This document shows, piece after piece, positions 24,841 through 34,393 of a DNA stretch of 64,000 nucleotides. The position numbers were made by a program, and so were the translations under genes. The stretch's first letter is position 1, and each line of letters begins with the position of its first letter. Origin of the DNA: Erysipelotrichaceae bacterium (lineage in GTDB: Bacteria; Bacillota_I; Bacilli_A; Erysipelotrichales; Erysipelotrichaceae); NCBI GenBank assembly GCA_030526485.1, contig JAUNCS010000001.1, positions 1 through 64,000 of the forward strand, in the 5' to 3' direction. The notes under the pieces were generated by a model. The model was given only the letters and a program-made list of their open reading frames with translations, was not told the DNA's origin and searched no databases.

Positions 24841-26816
24841 TGAAAAAAGAAGAAAGAGAAAAATTAGTAGAAGAACTGTTGAATAATCGTCGTACTACTA
24901 GCTATGATGATTCAATCAAGATTATCAATGATGTGGAAAAACAGTTGAATCAGTTACTGGAATCTAATAAGAAGGGCATTGATGAAATTGTTGGTAAGAA
25001 GGAAGAATCTGAGGATTATTTAGCTTCTTTAAAGAAGGGTCTGGAACAGGACTTTAATACCAAGATTGAAACACCAGAAACAGTAGTGGTTGGCAAGTCC
25101 AGCAAGGAAGTCTTTGAAAAAATTAATGCTGAATTAAAAGAAGTAGTAATTGGTCAGGATGAGGCCTGTGATAAATTAACCATGGCTTTTAGAAGACCTT
25201 ATGTAGTAGGCTCAAGTCCTGATAAGATTAGAAATTCAATTATTCTTTATGGCAGCAACGGTACTGGCCGTCATAAATTAATTAATACCATGGGTGAACT
25301 TCTTAAGAAGTATGGCTTAACTGTCAGCAGTGAAGTTTATCTATTGGATATGAAACGTTATCAGTCAAGCAATCAGGAATTATTGTTCCTGCAGGACTTA
25401 TATGTAGCTTTACAGGGCAAGAATCCTATTATCTTAATTGAAAACTTCAAGGAGTCTTCACCAATCTTTAATCGTATGCTTAATGAACTGGTGCTTGAGG
25501 GTAAGTGTTTATTAAATCAGCGCTATACTTTTGCGAATAATCATATGCAAGAGGCCAGTGGCAAATTAAGTAAGGACGTGATTGATCATCTTTCTGGTAA
25601 TAATAAGACTTTGGTCTTCATCAGTGAAGATAAGCCAGCTAAGTTAATGGATGTCTTTGGCAAGTCTTTTGTGGATAAGATTGAAGATAAGGTGGATACT
25701 GTTAAGCTTTCAGAAGAAGCTTTAAGTTCAATTATTAAGGAACTTTTAAAGAATCTGGAAAAGAAGAGTGAAGCTCAGTTTGAACTTGATTTAGTCATTG
25801 ATGAAAGTGTTGAAGATTATTTAAAAAAGAACTACGAGCCAAATGATGGCGTTGATTCGATCAGTCCATTAATTGATAAGATTTATAATTCTTTGGTTAA
25901 TATCACTTTAAGAAGAGATGGTATTGCCAAGATGACTTTAAAGTATGAAGATGCTTTAAAGGTTGTCTTTAATGAAGAAAGTATTAACCTGGATATTCTT
26001 TCTGATGATTCAGAAGAAAGAAGACAGATTCAGGCTGAACTTGATGAAATTGTTGGTTTAGCCAAGGTTAAGGAATACCTCTTATCGCTGGAAAACCATA
26101 TCAAGATTACGCAAATCAGAAAACAGAAGGGTCTTAAGACTTCTGAAGTTTCTAAACATATGATTTTCACTGGTAATCCTGGTACTGGTAAGACTACTAT
26201 TGCCAGAATTGTTTCCCGCATGATGAAGGCTTGTGGCATTCTGGAACAGGGCCAGCTTGTAGAAGTAACAAGAGCTGATCTAGTTGGTAAATATGTTGGT
26301 CATACTGCACCATTAACAATGAATGTGATTAATAGCGCCTTAGGTGGTGTACTGTTTATTGATGAAGCTTACTCTTTATATCGTGGTAAGGATGATTCTT
26401 TTGGTTTAGAAGCTATCGATACAATTGTTAAGGCGATGGAAGATCATCGCGATGACTTGATTGTTATTTTGGCTGGTTATTCTAAGGAAATGCAGGAATT
26501 CTTAACTGCCAATTCTGGCTTGAAATCAAGATTTGCCAATATCATTAACTTTGATGATTATACTGGCGAAGAAATGATGAAGATTGCCAAGTCTATTGCC
26601 AAGGGCAAGGGTTATGTCTTGAGTGAGGAATGTGAAAAGCCACTTCAGGAATATTTCACAATGATTCAGGCTAAGGAAGATCCTAATACCGGTAATGGCC
26701 GTTTGGCGAGAAATAAGGTTGAGGAAGCAATTCTTAAACAGTCTAAACGTTTAATTGAAAATCCAGATGCGGATTTCTCAGAACTTAGAATAGAAGATTT
26801 TAATATCGAAGATTAA
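24840..26816 (+). CDS. Double AAA+ ATPase, CbxX/CfxQ (SpoVK-like) type
   Basis: This 658-residue protein has a coiled N-terminus (1-95) and a first ATPase-like domain at about 100-390 with a degenerate Walker A, GSNGTGRH (138-145), lacking the usual Lys-Thr. A second domain of the CbxX/CfxQ type has intact Walker A GNPGTGKT (445-452) and Walker B FIDEAYSL with Asp508/Glu509. Only the second is expected to hydrolyse ATP. CbxX proteins remodel partner complexes. It ends the three-gene operon and is followed by a terminator. Partners are probably the two upstream proteins. Confidence 0.87.
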   Translation: MKKEEREKLVEELLNNRRTTSYDDSIKIINDVEKQLNQLLESNKKGIDEIVGKKEESEDYLASLKKGLEQDFNTKIETPETVVVGKSSKEVFEKINAELKEVVIGQDEACDKLTMAFRRPYVVGSSPDKIRNSIILYGSNGTGRHKLINTMGELLKKYGLTVSSEVYLLDMKRYQSSNQELLFLQDLYVALQGKNPIILIENFKESSPIFNRMLNELVLEGKCLLNQRYTFANNHMQEASGKLSKDVIDHLSGNNKTLVFISEDKPAKLMDVFGKSFVDKIEDKVDTVKLSEEALSSIIKELLKNLEKKSEAQFELDLVIDESVEDYLKKNYEPNDGVDSISPLIDKIYNSLVNITLRRDGIAKMTLKYEDALKVVFNEESINLDILSDDSEERRQIQAELDEIVGLAKVKEYLLSLENHIKITQIRKQKGLKTSEVSKHMIFTGNPGTGKTTIARIVSRMMKACGILEQGQLVEVTRADLVGKYVGHTAPLTMNVINSALGGVLFIDEAYSLYRGKDDSFGLEAIDTIVKAMEDHRDDLIVILAGYSKEMQEFLTANSGLKSRFANIINFDDYTGEEMMKIAKSIAKGKGYVLSEECEKPLQEYFTMIQAKEDPNTGNGRLARNKVEEAILKQSKRLIENPDADFSELRIEDFNIED

Positions 26817-26833
26817 ATTATTAGTATTTTAAA

Positions 26834-26866
26834 AAGAAGGTTTCTGTTTAGAAACCTTCTTACATT
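26834..26866. terminator. Bidirectional terminator
   Basis: A 12-bp perfect stem, AAGAAGGTTTCT/AGAAACCTTCTT with a 4-nt loop (26834-26861), lies between the AAA+ gene and the convergent GGDEF gene. Confidence 0.85.
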
Positions 26867-27389
26867 ATTGTTGATTATTATTGTAATAGTTCTTTTTATC
26901 AGCATACATGCGCTTATCGGCTAGAACTATCATGTCATGAATAGACATATTATTGTCTTTTTCTTTAACTACATAGCCACAAGAGATAGACAGGTTTTTG
27001 ATATGTGTACTTTCAAAAGTAGAAACAACTTTTTGGAATTCATATTGAAGTTCAGTTAACTGACTCTCTTTAATCCTTAAGATGGCACAGAATTCATCGC
27101 CACCGGTTCTAAATACCTTGCCATATTTATCGAAGCATTTCTTCATACAAGAGGCAGCACCAATAATTAATTCATCACCACATTCATGTCCTATAGTGTC
27201 ATTGATTTTCTTTAGACCATTAACGTCCATAGCTACAATTACCAGGTCATCCATATCCTTGTGTTCCCTGATAGTGTTTAATTCTTCTTCATAAGCACGA
27301 CGGTTTAGTAAACCGGTCATGTCATCATGGAAGCTTAATTCTTTGATGATTCTGGTCTGTACCAAATTGTTGATACGAATTGGGATCAT
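26865..27389 (-). CDS. GGDEF diguanylate cyclase domain, separate 3' half of a split gene
   Basis: This 174-residue protein is a GGDEF domain with intact signature RTGGDEF, the substrate-binding DDMTGLLNRRAYEEEL and DVNGLKKINDTIGHECGD segments. It should make c-di-GMP. An RxxD inhibitory site five residues before GGDEF is not obvious. Its ATG overlaps the stop of the upstream membrane-domain gene by ATGA, exactly where a fused membrane diguanylate cyclase would have its linker. Either a one-base deletion broke a single gene, or the two halves are made by coupled translation. Confidence 0.8.
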   Translation of the reverse strand: MIPIRINNLVQTRIIKELSFHDDMTGLLNRRAYEEELNTIREHKDMDDLVIVAMDVNGLKKINDTIGHECGDELIIGAASCMKKCFDKYGKVFRTGGDEFCAILRIKESQLTELQYEFQKVVSTFESTHIKNLSISCGYVVKEKDNNMSIHDMIVLADKRMYADKKNYYNNNQQ

Positions 27390-27955
27390 AATGACATAGT
27401 CAGTACTGAAACAATCAGGAAAGTGAAGCTGTTCCAGATATCAATGTAGGCAATTTCAGGATATTTGAAGATGCTGACACAGATACAGAAAATAATTACA
27501 AATATTGTTTGGCAGATAATTGTAACAAATGGAACCTGGGCAAACAGTAGCGGTATCATCAGCAGAATGCCTATATAGGTAACAGCTGGCATACTTGGAT
27601 GCAGGGTGGTCAGGTAGATAGATTCAAAATACAGGATAGTCGCAAATGTATAAACATAGGCAGTATTAACCGGATTATTGATACCGCATTTTTTAATACT
27701 TATTTTCAAACAAATAAACTGAATAAAGAATAAGACAGAAGTGACAAGATATACCAGGGCGTTGGTATGGGCAAAACCGTTAGTGACAAGACTTGCCATC
27801 CATAATAAACCAAAGCCTGTTCCCGCAATTAAAAGATAGATTGTTAAGTGTCGAATATCGTTCTCAGTTATACAATCCTTATGCTTGTTGAATGTTTCTT
27901 TGTCTAATCCGCCATATAGCAGTGTTCTTTTGATTTTATCCATATTTGCCACCAT
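27386..27955 (-). CDS. Six-helix membrane sensor half of a split diguanylate cyclase
   Basis: This 189-residue protein has an N-terminal cytoplasmic segment and about six transmembrane helices, the usual sensor portion of membrane GGDEF proteins. It ends abruptly in the last helix (LIVSVLTMSL) where the GGDEF frame takes over. TATAAT (complement of 27964-27969, part of an extended TGTTATAAT) lies eight bases before ATG with no Shine-Dalgarno. On its own the half has no recognisable catalytic part. Confidence 0.72.
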   Translation of the reverse strand: MVANMDKIKRTLLYGGLDKETFNKHKDCITENDIRHLTIYLLIAGTGFGLLWMASLVTNGFAHTNALVYLVTSVLFFIQFICLKISIKKCGINNPVNTAYVYTFATILYFESIYLTTLHPSMPAVTYIGILLMIPLLFAQVPFVTIICQTIFVIIFCICVSIFKYPEIAYIDIWNSFTFLIVSVLTMSL

Positions 27956-27963
27956 TTTTATTA

Positions 27964-27969
27964 ATTATA
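27964..27969 (-). promoter_or_regulatory. -10 box of the split cyclase gene, leaderless arrangement
   Basis: TGTTATAAT on the minus strand is an extended -10 box placed eight bases before the ATG at 27955. Confidence 0.5.
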
Positions 27970-28019
27970 ACAATTGTAGGATTATTAACTGAAGAGTTAT
28001 TAACTCGTGAGTTAATAAT

Positions 28020-28616
28020 CTATTTGTCTAAAATATCTAAAACTTCCTGTTTATTCCCTAAAAAGCGATAAGCATTAATGCCTAATCTTTTAGCCGCTTC
28101 AATATTGTCATAATTATCATCGAAGAAAAGACATTCTTCAGCCTTAAGATTGAACTTATCTAATAAGTACAAATAGATATCGTCATGTGGTTTAATCATT
28201 TCAATTTTGCCTGATACCACGCGTCCATCCGCTTCTCTAATAAAAGGAAATTCATTGTAAACAAAGTCAAAGCCGTATGATGAGAAGTTGGTTAAAAGAT
28301 AAATCTTGTAGCCATTATCCTTGGCTTTTTGAAACAAATCTAAATTGATAGGAATAAAGACTTCTTTTTTCCATTCTTTAGAAAAGAAATCTTTAATTAA
28401 TTCATGATGTTGAGGATGCTTATTAATATACAGATTAATGGCCTCTTCCTCACTCTTATATACGCCAGCGTCGCCATCCTGCCAAAGCTGGTCATTAAAA
28501 ATAATCTCATTTAAGAGTTCGGCTTCTTTTTGAGGATAGCCCATATTCAATAAAGAGTTTAAAGGATTAAAGCCAATTAAAACCTGACCTAAATCAAAAA
28601 TAATGTTTTTTATCAT
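28020..28616 (-). CDS. HAD-family phosphatase, YihX-like
   Basis: This 198-residue HAD-superfamily hydrolase begins MIKNIIFDLGQVLIGF with nucleophile Asp8 and has the later TNFSSYGFDF, MIKPHDDIYLYLL and CLFFDDNYDNIEAA motifs. The DLGxV form is like YihX-type sugar-phosphate phosphatases. Its substrate is not known. TATAAT (complement of 28623-28628) lies six bases before ATG without a ribosome site. It is divergent from the Gfo/Idh gene with a 23-bp intergenic space that must hold both promoters. Confidence 0.85.
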   Translation of the reverse strand: MIKNIIFDLGQVLIGFNPLNSLLNMGYPQKEAELLNEIIFNDQLWQDGDAGVYKSEEEAINLYINKHPQHHELIKDFFSKEWKKEVFIPINLDLFQKAKDNGYKIYLLTNFSSYGFDFVYNEFPFIREADGRVVSGKIEMIKPHDDIYLYLLDKFNLKAEECLFFDDNYDNIEAAKRLGINAYRFLGNKQEVLDILDK

Positions 28617-28639
28617 ATATTAATTATAGAGGAAAGAAT

Positions 28640-29566
28640 ATGGTAAATTGGGCAATATTGGGAGCTGGTAAGATTGCAAAAAGAATGGCCAGCAGTTTAA
28701 AGAATGTAGAAGGTGCAAAACTTTATGGTATCTATGCCAGAGATGAAGAAAAGGCTGAAGTCTTTAGCGAAGAATTCAATGTAGAGAAAATATATAAAAG
28801 CGAAGAAGAATTATTAAATGATGAAAATGTTGATGTCGTTTATATTTCTTCCATCACCAGTAAACATTTTGAATATGCGAAGATGGCCATTAAACATCAT
28901 AAAGCAGTACTGGTAGAAAAACCGGCTTTTATGAACTATAAGGAAGCGAAAGAAATTGTTGATCTGGCTAAGCAAAATAATGTTTTATTTATGGAGGCAT
29001 TAAAGACCCGCTTTGTGCCGGCTTATATCCATTTAAAAGAAATAATTGATAATAATATCTATGGAAAAGTGTTGAGTATAAATACTCAATTATGTTCGTT
29101 CTACACAATGGAAGACTTAAAGAAGACCCATGTCTATAAGGGTTTTAATGGCGGTTGCCTCCACGATGTAGGCCCATATTGCCTATCTTATTTCGATGAC
29201 TTTATAGATGATTTAAAGATTGAAAGAACTGATATCAGATATGTTGATAGTGTTGACGTCCATACAAAAGTTAACTTTAACTGTGGAAGTCTGGAAACGG
29301 CTTTTGATGAGAAAAGAGAGAAGACCTGTCTGATTAAACTGGAAAAAGGTGAAATCTTTATTCCAGATTTACATCGTCCCACATCTTTAATCATTAATGG
29401 GAATGAAGAAAGTTATCCATATATTAATGATGACTTTTATGGGCAATTAGACCATTTTAATAAGTTATATAAGAACGGTTTAAAGGAAAGTAAAGTAGTA
29501 CCTTTTAAGACTACTTTACACTTGGCTTCTATATATGACGAGGTATTAAAAAACACAGCAGAGTAG
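28640..29566 (+). CDS. Gfo/Idh/MocA family oxidoreductase
   Basis: This 308-residue NAD(P)-dependent dehydrogenase has the Rossmann start WAILGAGKIAKRMASSL and the family EKPAFMNYKEAKEIV motif with the conserved Lys of the active site. A C-terminal alpha/beta domain follows. Members oxidise or reduce sugars, inositols and related compounds. GAGGAAAG precedes the ATG. Neighbouring HAD and inositol-monophosphatase-like genes on the other strand suggest sugar or inositol metabolism, but the genes are not in one operon. Confidence 0.87.
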   Translation: MVNWAILGAGKIAKRMASSLKNVEGAKLYGIYARDEEKAEVFSEEFNVEKIYKSEEELLNDENVDVVYISSITSKHFEYAKMAIKHHKAVLVEKPAFMNYKEAKEIVDLAKQNNVLFMEALKTRFVPAYIHLKEIIDNNIYGKVLSINTQLCSFYTMEDLKKTHVYKGFNGGCLHDVGPYCLSYFDDFIDDLKIERTDIRYVDSVDVHTKVNFNCGSLETAFDEKREKTCLIKLEKGEIFIPDLHRPTSLIINGNEESYPYINDDFYGQLDHFNKLYKNGLKESKVVPFKTTLHLASIYDEVLKNTAE

Positions 29567-29573
29567 CTGTGTT
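29552..29573 (-). terminator. Terminator for the inositol-phosphatase-family gene
   Basis: AACACAGC/GCTGTGTT with a 6-nt loop is followed on the minus strand by a T-run (TTTTTTAATA). It overlaps the last codons of the convergent Gfo/Idh gene. Confidence 0.65.
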
Positions 29574-30339
29574 ACTTATCGATAATATTTAGGAATTCCT
29601 CTTTATTGTTTGGGTTGCAGGCATAAACAGGGATTCTTTTTTCATAGGTAAAGTTTTCGCCCTTGTAGGTATCGCAAATACCACCTGCTTCTTTAACAAT
29701 CAAAGCTCCCGCAGCATAGTCCCAAGGTGAAAGTATTTCTTCAAAATAACAGCTGGCCTTGCCGGCAGCAACATTGCATAAATCAATGGCTGCTGAGCCA
29801 GATCTTCTGATATCTCTAGAATGTCTAAAGACTTCTTTGACCTTGTCTAATGTTTCATCTAAGAGTTCTTTATTATATGGCGAAGAACCAAACAGGACTA
29901 ATGAAGAAGCCAGATCATCGTTATTAACATGGATTGGGTTATCATTCAGGAATGATCCTTCACCTTTAATTGCGTAATAGCATTCATCAACATAGGGGTT
30001 ATAAACCACACCAAAGATCACTTCTTTATTCTTTAACAGGGCAATTGAGACACAAGACATATTGTAGTCATAGGCATAATTAGTGGTGCCATCAATTGGG
30101 TCGATGATAAAGACATATTCATTATCCAGTTCTCTTACATCATTTTCTTCCGCAAAGAAGATGGCTGTAGGATAGACTTCTTTTAATTGTTTTATGATGT
30201 ATTCTTGCGTTTCCACATCCATAGAAGTAACGATATTGGAAATATCAGACTTAATTTTGATGTCGAAATTACGGTTTAATTTAAAGTTTTCGCCGGCTTT
30301 TTTGGCGATATTGATAATTTGCAGGTATTTACTTTCCAT
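29572..30339 (-). CDS. Inositol monophosphatase family protein
   Basis: This 255-residue Mg-dependent phosphatase has the family metal-binding sites: EEN in FFAEEND, DPIDGTTNYAY and SPWDYAAGALIVKEAGG. Substrates in the family include inositol phosphates, fructose 1,6-bisphosphate and phosphoadenosine compounds, which cannot be separated by sequence inspection here. TATAAT (complement of 30346-30351) is six bases before ATG with no Shine-Dalgarno. It is monocistronic. Confidence 0.87.
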   Translation of the reverse strand: MESKYLQIINIAKKAGENFKLNRNFDIKIKSDISNIVTSMDVETQEYIIKQLKEVYPTAIFFAEENDVRELDNEYVFIIDPIDGTTNYAYDYNMSCVSIALLKNKEVIFGVVYNPYVDECYYAIKGEGSFLNDNPIHVNNDDLASSLVLFGSSPYNKELLDETLDKVKEVFRHSRDIRRSGSAAIDLCNVAAGKASCYFEEILSPWDYAAGALIVKEAGGICDTYKGENFTYEKRIPVYACNPNNKEEFLNIIDK

Positions 30340-30477
30340 AAAACAATTATAGTCTAGTATAATTGTTGTGCGGTCTATATTTGTAGTAAAGACGGAAATT
30401 CTCTGTACTTTAACAAGCTATGAATAAAAGCCCTTTATAGAACGTTGTATTCTTATGAAACGACAGTTGGAGGAAAA

Positions 30478-31086
30478 ATGAATAATAAGATTAAGCGATT
30501 TTCTTTGCTGACAATGTTTGTGACAATTGAAGTGCTTTTTGCGGTTGTCCCTTTTTTAGGTTACATCCCACTTCCAGTTATCAATATCACAACATTGCAC
30601 ATGCCGGTAATTATTGCAGCGATGTTGCTGGGGCCAAAAGAAGGTGGAATTGTTGGTTTTGTCTTTGGTTTAACTTCTTTAATCAAAAATACCATGACAC
30701 CAAATTTAACTTCTTTCCTGTTTAGCCCATTCTACAGTGTGGGTGGTACCAGCGGTAACTTTATGTCTGTATTAATTGCGATTGTGCCTAGAGTCCTAAT
30801 TGGCGTGGTTGCCGGTTATGTATATCAGCTATTAAAGAAGAAAGTAAATGTAAATATTTCGATGGTAATCAGCTCAGTTTTAGGTGCCTTTGTAAATACT
30901 TTCCTAGTTATGAGCAGTGCTTATATTTTCTTTGGTCAGGAATATGCGGCAGCCAGAGGTGTAGAATATTCGGCATTATTAGGTGTTATCTTAACAGTAG
31001 TATTTACTAATGGTTTAGCTGAAAGTATTGCAGCTGGTATCATCTGTCCTATTGTGACTAAGGTAGGAGAAAGGTTAACTAAATAA
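30478..31086 (+). CDS. panT: ECF transporter S component, probably for pantothenate
   Basis: This 202-residue membrane protein has about six helices and the ECF S-component pattern (LHMPVIIAAMLLGPKEGGIVGFVFG in two parts). Such proteins bind a vitamin and need shared EcfA/EcfT modules, not found in this window. The two genes directly downstream are coaBC and coaX, which use pantothenate, so a PanT role is well supported by context. ATG at 30478 has GGAGG upstream and is preferred to an in-frame ATG at 30445. The region 30352-30444 shows no clear riboswitch. Confidence 0.82.
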   Translation: MNNKIKRFSLLTMFVTIEVLFAVVPFLGYIPLPVINITTLHMPVIIAAMLLGPKEGGIVGFVFGLTSLIKNTMTPNLTSFLFSPFYSVGGTSGNFMSVLIAIVPRVLIGVVAGYVYQLLKKKVNVNISMVISSVLGAFVNTFLVMSSAYIFFGQEYAAARGVEYSALLGVILTVVFTNGLAESIAAGIICPIVTKVGERLTK

Positions 31087-32259
31087 ATGAAAACAGTTAT
31101 TGTTGGCATATCATCTTCAGTTGCGGCTTTTAAGAGTGTGCAGCTGGTTTCTGATCTGTTGAAAGAAGGTTTGGATGTAGAAGTAATTGAAACAAAAAAT
31201 GCGACAGAGTTCGTCACTCCTTTGCAGTTTTCTTCTTTAACAAAACATAAAACTTATGTGAATACTTTTGATAGAGTAGAAAACTACGATGTAGAACACA
31301 TATCTTTAGCTAAGAAAGCTGATGTTTTTATTGTGGCACCAGCTACAGCGAATGTGATTGCGAAACTGGCTAATGGTATTGCGGAAGATATGTTAACAAC
31401 AACTTTCCTGGCTTGTGATTGTGAGAAAATTATTGCTCCGGCAATGAATACCAAGATGTATGAGAATCCAATTACTCAGGAAAATATCGAAAAACTAAAA
31501 AAATATGGAGTTAAGTTTGTTGAACCCGCTACCGGCCTATTGGCGTGCGGCGATGAAGGTAAGGGGAAACTGGCTTCAGTTGATGATTTAAAGGAAGCGG
31601 TTCTTTCTTCTTTAAGAGAAAAGAAATTGGCTGGTAGAAAGGTTTTAATTACTGCTGGTCCAACTATGGAAGCTATTGATCCAGTTAGATTTATCTCAAA
31701 TCATTCTTCAGGTAAACAGGGCTATGCCTTGGCTAAGGCGGCTAAGAATCTGGGCGCAGAAGTTACTTTGGTATCAGGTCCAGTTTCAATTAAAGAGCCA
31801 TATGGCGTAAATACAATAAAAGTAAAAAGTGCTTTAGAAATGTTTGAAGAAGTAAAGAAACATTTTGATGAAGTGGACTATGTAGTGATGTCAGCTGCTG
31901 TTGCGGATTATCGTCCTAAGAATGTAGCCAGTCAAAAGCTTAAGAAAAGCGATGATGATATGAGCATTGAACTGGTACGTAATCCCGATATTCTTAAGTA
32001 TTTAGGTGAGCATAAGACAAAGCAGAAAATCTGTGGCTTTGCGATGGAAACGGAAAACCAGCTAGAAAATGCCACTAAGAAGTTCTTTGGTAAGAACTGC
32101 GATTTACTGGTATTGAATGACTTATTTGAAAAGGGTGCTGGTTTTAAGGGTGATACTAATGTGGTTACTTTAATCACTAAGGAAAATAATGAGAAGCTGG
32201 AAATGATGAGTAAGGAAGAGCTTTCTTATGTCATCTTAAATAAACTGATGGAGGTCTAG
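31087..32259 (+). CDS. coaBC: Bifunctional phosphopantothenoylcysteine decarboxylase/phosphopantothenate-cysteine ligase
   Basis: This 390-residue protein carries two consecutive steps of coenzyme A synthesis. The N-terminal CoaC flavoprotein domain (about 1-175) has PATANVIAKLANGIAEDML and PAMNTKMYENP. The C-terminal CoaB domain starts near RKVLITAGPTMEAIDPVRFI and has ISNHSSGKQGYALA. It begins immediately after the panT stop codon and is followed after one base by coaX. Length and domain order are normal. Confidence 0.95.
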   Translation: MKTVIVGISSSVAAFKSVQLVSDLLKEGLDVEVIETKNATEFVTPLQFSSLTKHKTYVNTFDRVENYDVEHISLAKKADVFIVAPATANVIAKLANGIAEDMLTTTFLACDCEKIIAPAMNTKMYENPITQENIEKLKKYGVKFVEPATGLLACGDEGKGKLASVDDLKEAVLSSLREKKLAGRKVLITAGPTMEAIDPVRFISNHSSGKQGYALAKAAKNLGAEVTLVSGPVSIKEPYGVNTIKVKSALEMFEEVKKHFDEVDYVVMSAAVADYRPKNVASQKLKKSDDDMSIELVRNPDILKYLGEHKTKQKICGFAMETENQLENATKKFFGKNCDLLVLNDLFEKGAGFKGDTNVVTLITKENNEKLEMMSKEELSYVILNKLMEV

Positions 32260-32260
32260 T

Positions 32261-33025
32261 ATGTTATTAACAGTTGATATTGGAAATACTAATCTTACTT
32301 TGGCTATTATGAATGATAGTAAGGTTTTGGCTACATATAGACTTACTACAACTTTAAAGAGAACCAGTGATGAATATGGTATGCATATTGTGAATATGTT
32401 GAATATTCATAACTTAAAGAAAGAAGATATTGAAGGAATCATTATCAGTAGTGTTGTACCTAAACTGATGCATTCATTTACTAATGCAATTAGAAAGTAT
32501 CTTGATAAGGAACCAATGATTGTTGGTCCTGGTATCAAGAGTGGTATTTCTATCAGATATGATAACCCTAAAGAAGTAGGTGCTGATAGAATTGTGGATG
32601 CGGTGGCTGCCCATAAATACTATGGGGGCGATATCCTGGTAATCGATTTTGGCACAGCAACAACTTTTGAATATATTGACGCTAATGCGAACTACTATGG
32701 CGGTTGCATCTGCCCGGGTATTGAAATCGCTGGTCAGGCTTTATCAAATATGGCGGCTAAGCTACCAGATATTGAAATCAAGCCTACACAAAAGATTATT
32801 TCTTCTGATACCATTGGCGCTATGCAAGCTGGTCTATTCCATGGCTATGTAGGCCAGGTAGAACATATCATCGAAATGTTCAAGAAAGAGACTGGCAAGG
32901 AACTTAAGGTTATTGCGACTGGTGGTTTAGGAAAGCAGATTACTAAGGCTACCGATAAGATTGATATCTATGATGGTGAACTGGCTTATAAGGGTCTGGA
33001 AATCATTTATAAAAAGAACAAATAA
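32261..33025 (+). CDS. coaX: Type III pantothenate kinase
   Basis: CoaX phosphorylates pantothenate as the first committed step of CoA synthesis and, unlike type I and II kinases, is not feedback-inhibited by CoA. The 254-residue protein begins with the ASKHA phosphate motif DIGNTNLTLAI and has GADRIVDAVAAHKY and IDFGTATTFEYID. GGAGG precedes ATG within the coaBC end. With panT and coaBC it forms a pantothenate import-and-use operon closed by a strong terminator. Confidence 0.95.
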   Translation: MLLTVDIGNTNLTLAIMNDSKVLATYRLTTTLKRTSDEYGMHIVNMLNIHNLKKEDIEGIIISSVVPKLMHSFTNAIRKYLDKEPMIVGPGIKSGISIRYDNPKEVGADRIVDAVAAHKYYGGDILVIDFGTATTFEYIDANANYYGGCICPGIEIAGQALSNMAAKLPDIEIKPTQKIISSDTIGAMQAGLFHGYVGQVEHIIEMFKKETGKELKVIATGGLGKQITKATDKIDIYDGELAYKGLEIIYKKNK

Positions 33026-33032
33026 AAAAGAA

Positions 33033-33060
33033 ATGGGCTTCGCAAGAAGCCCATGTTTTT
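33033..33060. terminator. Bidirectional terminator between coaX and glyA
   Basis: A perfect 9-bp GC-rich stem, ATGGGCTTC/GAAGCCCAT with a GCAA tetraloop (33033-33054), is followed by GTTTTT and preceded by A-rich sequence for the other strand. Confidence 0.9.
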
Positions 33061-34303
33061 AATAGATAGGATATTTAGCGCAAAGCTTATTAGCTCTGTC
33101 TTTGATTTCGTCTTTCTTTTCTTCGTACTGGTAAGCTGTCATGTAGATTAGTTCAGCAATTTCTTCCATGTCGCTTTCTACCATACCACGTGAAGTGATA
33201 GCTGGAGTACCAATTCTAACACCTGATGTTACAAATGGTGAACGCTGATCGTTAGGTACAGCATTTTTATTTAAAGTGATGCAGACAGTATCACATCTGT
33301 TTTGCATTTCTTTACCAGTTAATTCAGTACCAGTGAAATCCAGTAACATTAAGTGGTTATCAGTACCACCAGTTACCAGCTTAAAGCCCTTAGCCATTAA
33401 CGCATTAGCCAGAGCCTTGGCGTTCTTAACAATCTGTTTCTGGTAAGCTTTAAATTCTGGTTTTAATGCTTCACCAAAGCAGATAGCCTTAGCAGCGATA
33501 ATATGTTCTAGCGGACCACCTTGAGTGCCTGGGAAGATAGCCTTGTTGAAGTTGAATTTTTCAGCGGCTTCTTTATTAGCTAAGATCATACCACCACGTG
33601 GACCTCTTAAAGTTTTGTGAGTAGTAGTAGTTACAACATCAGCATATGGGAATGGTGATGGGTGTAATCCTGCAGCAACTAGACCTGCGATATGAGCCAT
33701 ATCGACCATTAGATAAGCACCAACTTCATCACAGATTTCTCTGAATTTCTTGAAGTCGATAGTTCTGGCATATGCAGAAGCACCAGCGATAATCATTTTT
33801 GGTTTTGCTTCTTTGGCAATTCTTAGTACTTCATCATAGTCAATATAGCCTTCTTCATTAACGCCATAAGGAACGATATTGAAGTATGTTCCTGAGAATG
33901 ATACAGGTGAACCGTGTGTTAAATGACCACCAGCGTCCAGATTCATACCCATTAGGGTATCACCAGGTTTTAACATAGCAAATTGTACAGCTGTATTTGC
34001 CTGAGCACCTGAGTGAGGCTGTACGTTAGCGTAGTCACATCCAAATAGTTTTTTAGCTCTTTCAATAGCGATGTTTTCAACTACATCGACATGTTCACAA
34101 CCGCCATAGTATCTCTTGCCTGGGTAGCCTTCTGCGTACTTGTTTGTAAGTACTGTAGACATAGATGCCAAAACAGCTTCAGATACGATATTTTCAGAGG
34201 CGATTAGTTCAATATTATTTCTCTGTCTTGTAGCTTCCGCTTCTATTGCGTTACCAACTTCTGGATCATAGTCGGTAATGTATTTCATTAATTCATCTAC
34301 CAT
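33059..34303 (-). CDS. glyA: Serine hydroxymethyltransferase
   Basis: GlyA interconverts serine and glycine and charges tetrahydrofolate with a one-carbon unit. The 414-residue PLP enzyme shows [13 protein letters not shown], the PLP-lysine motif [11 protein letters not shown] and the C-terminal [22 protein letters not shown] lies eight bases before the ATG. It is monocistronic and its 3' end shares a terminator with coaX. It marks the boundary between the housekeeping part and the surface-polysaccharide region. Confidence 0.97.
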   Translation of the reverse strand: MVDELMKYITDYDPEVGNAIEAEATRQRNNIELIASENIVSEAVLASMSTVLTNKYAEGYPGKRYYGGCEHVDVVENIAIERAKKLFGCDYANVQPHSGAQANTAVQFAMLKPGDTLMGMNLDAGGHLTHGSPVSFSGTYFNIVPYGVNEEGYIDYDEVLRIAKEAKPKMIIAGASAYARTIDFKKFREICDEVGAYLMVDMAHIAGLVAAGLHPSPFPYADVVTTTTHKTLRGPRGGMILANKEAAEKFNFNKAIFPGTQGGPLEHIIAAKAICFGEALKPEFKAYQKQIVKNAKALANALMAKGFKLVTGGTDNHLMLLDFTGTELTGKEMQNRCDTVCITLNKNAVPNDQRSPFVTSGVRIGTPAITSRGMVESDMEEIAELIYMTAYQYEEKKDEIKDRANKLCAKYPIY

Positions 34304-34380
34304 AGGTAAATCTCCTTTTACACATTAGTTAAATTATATGTGAAAAAATGAGCGATGAATCAATAGAATTGTGGATAGTG

Positions 34381-34386
34381 TAAAAT
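34381..34386 (+). promoter_or_regulatory. -10-like box of the YfhO-like gene, leaderless arrangement
   Basis: TAAAAT lies seven bases before the ATG at 34394, with no Shine-Dalgarno and no obvious -35 box. Confidence 0.4.
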
Positions 34387-34393
34387 AAAAGAT

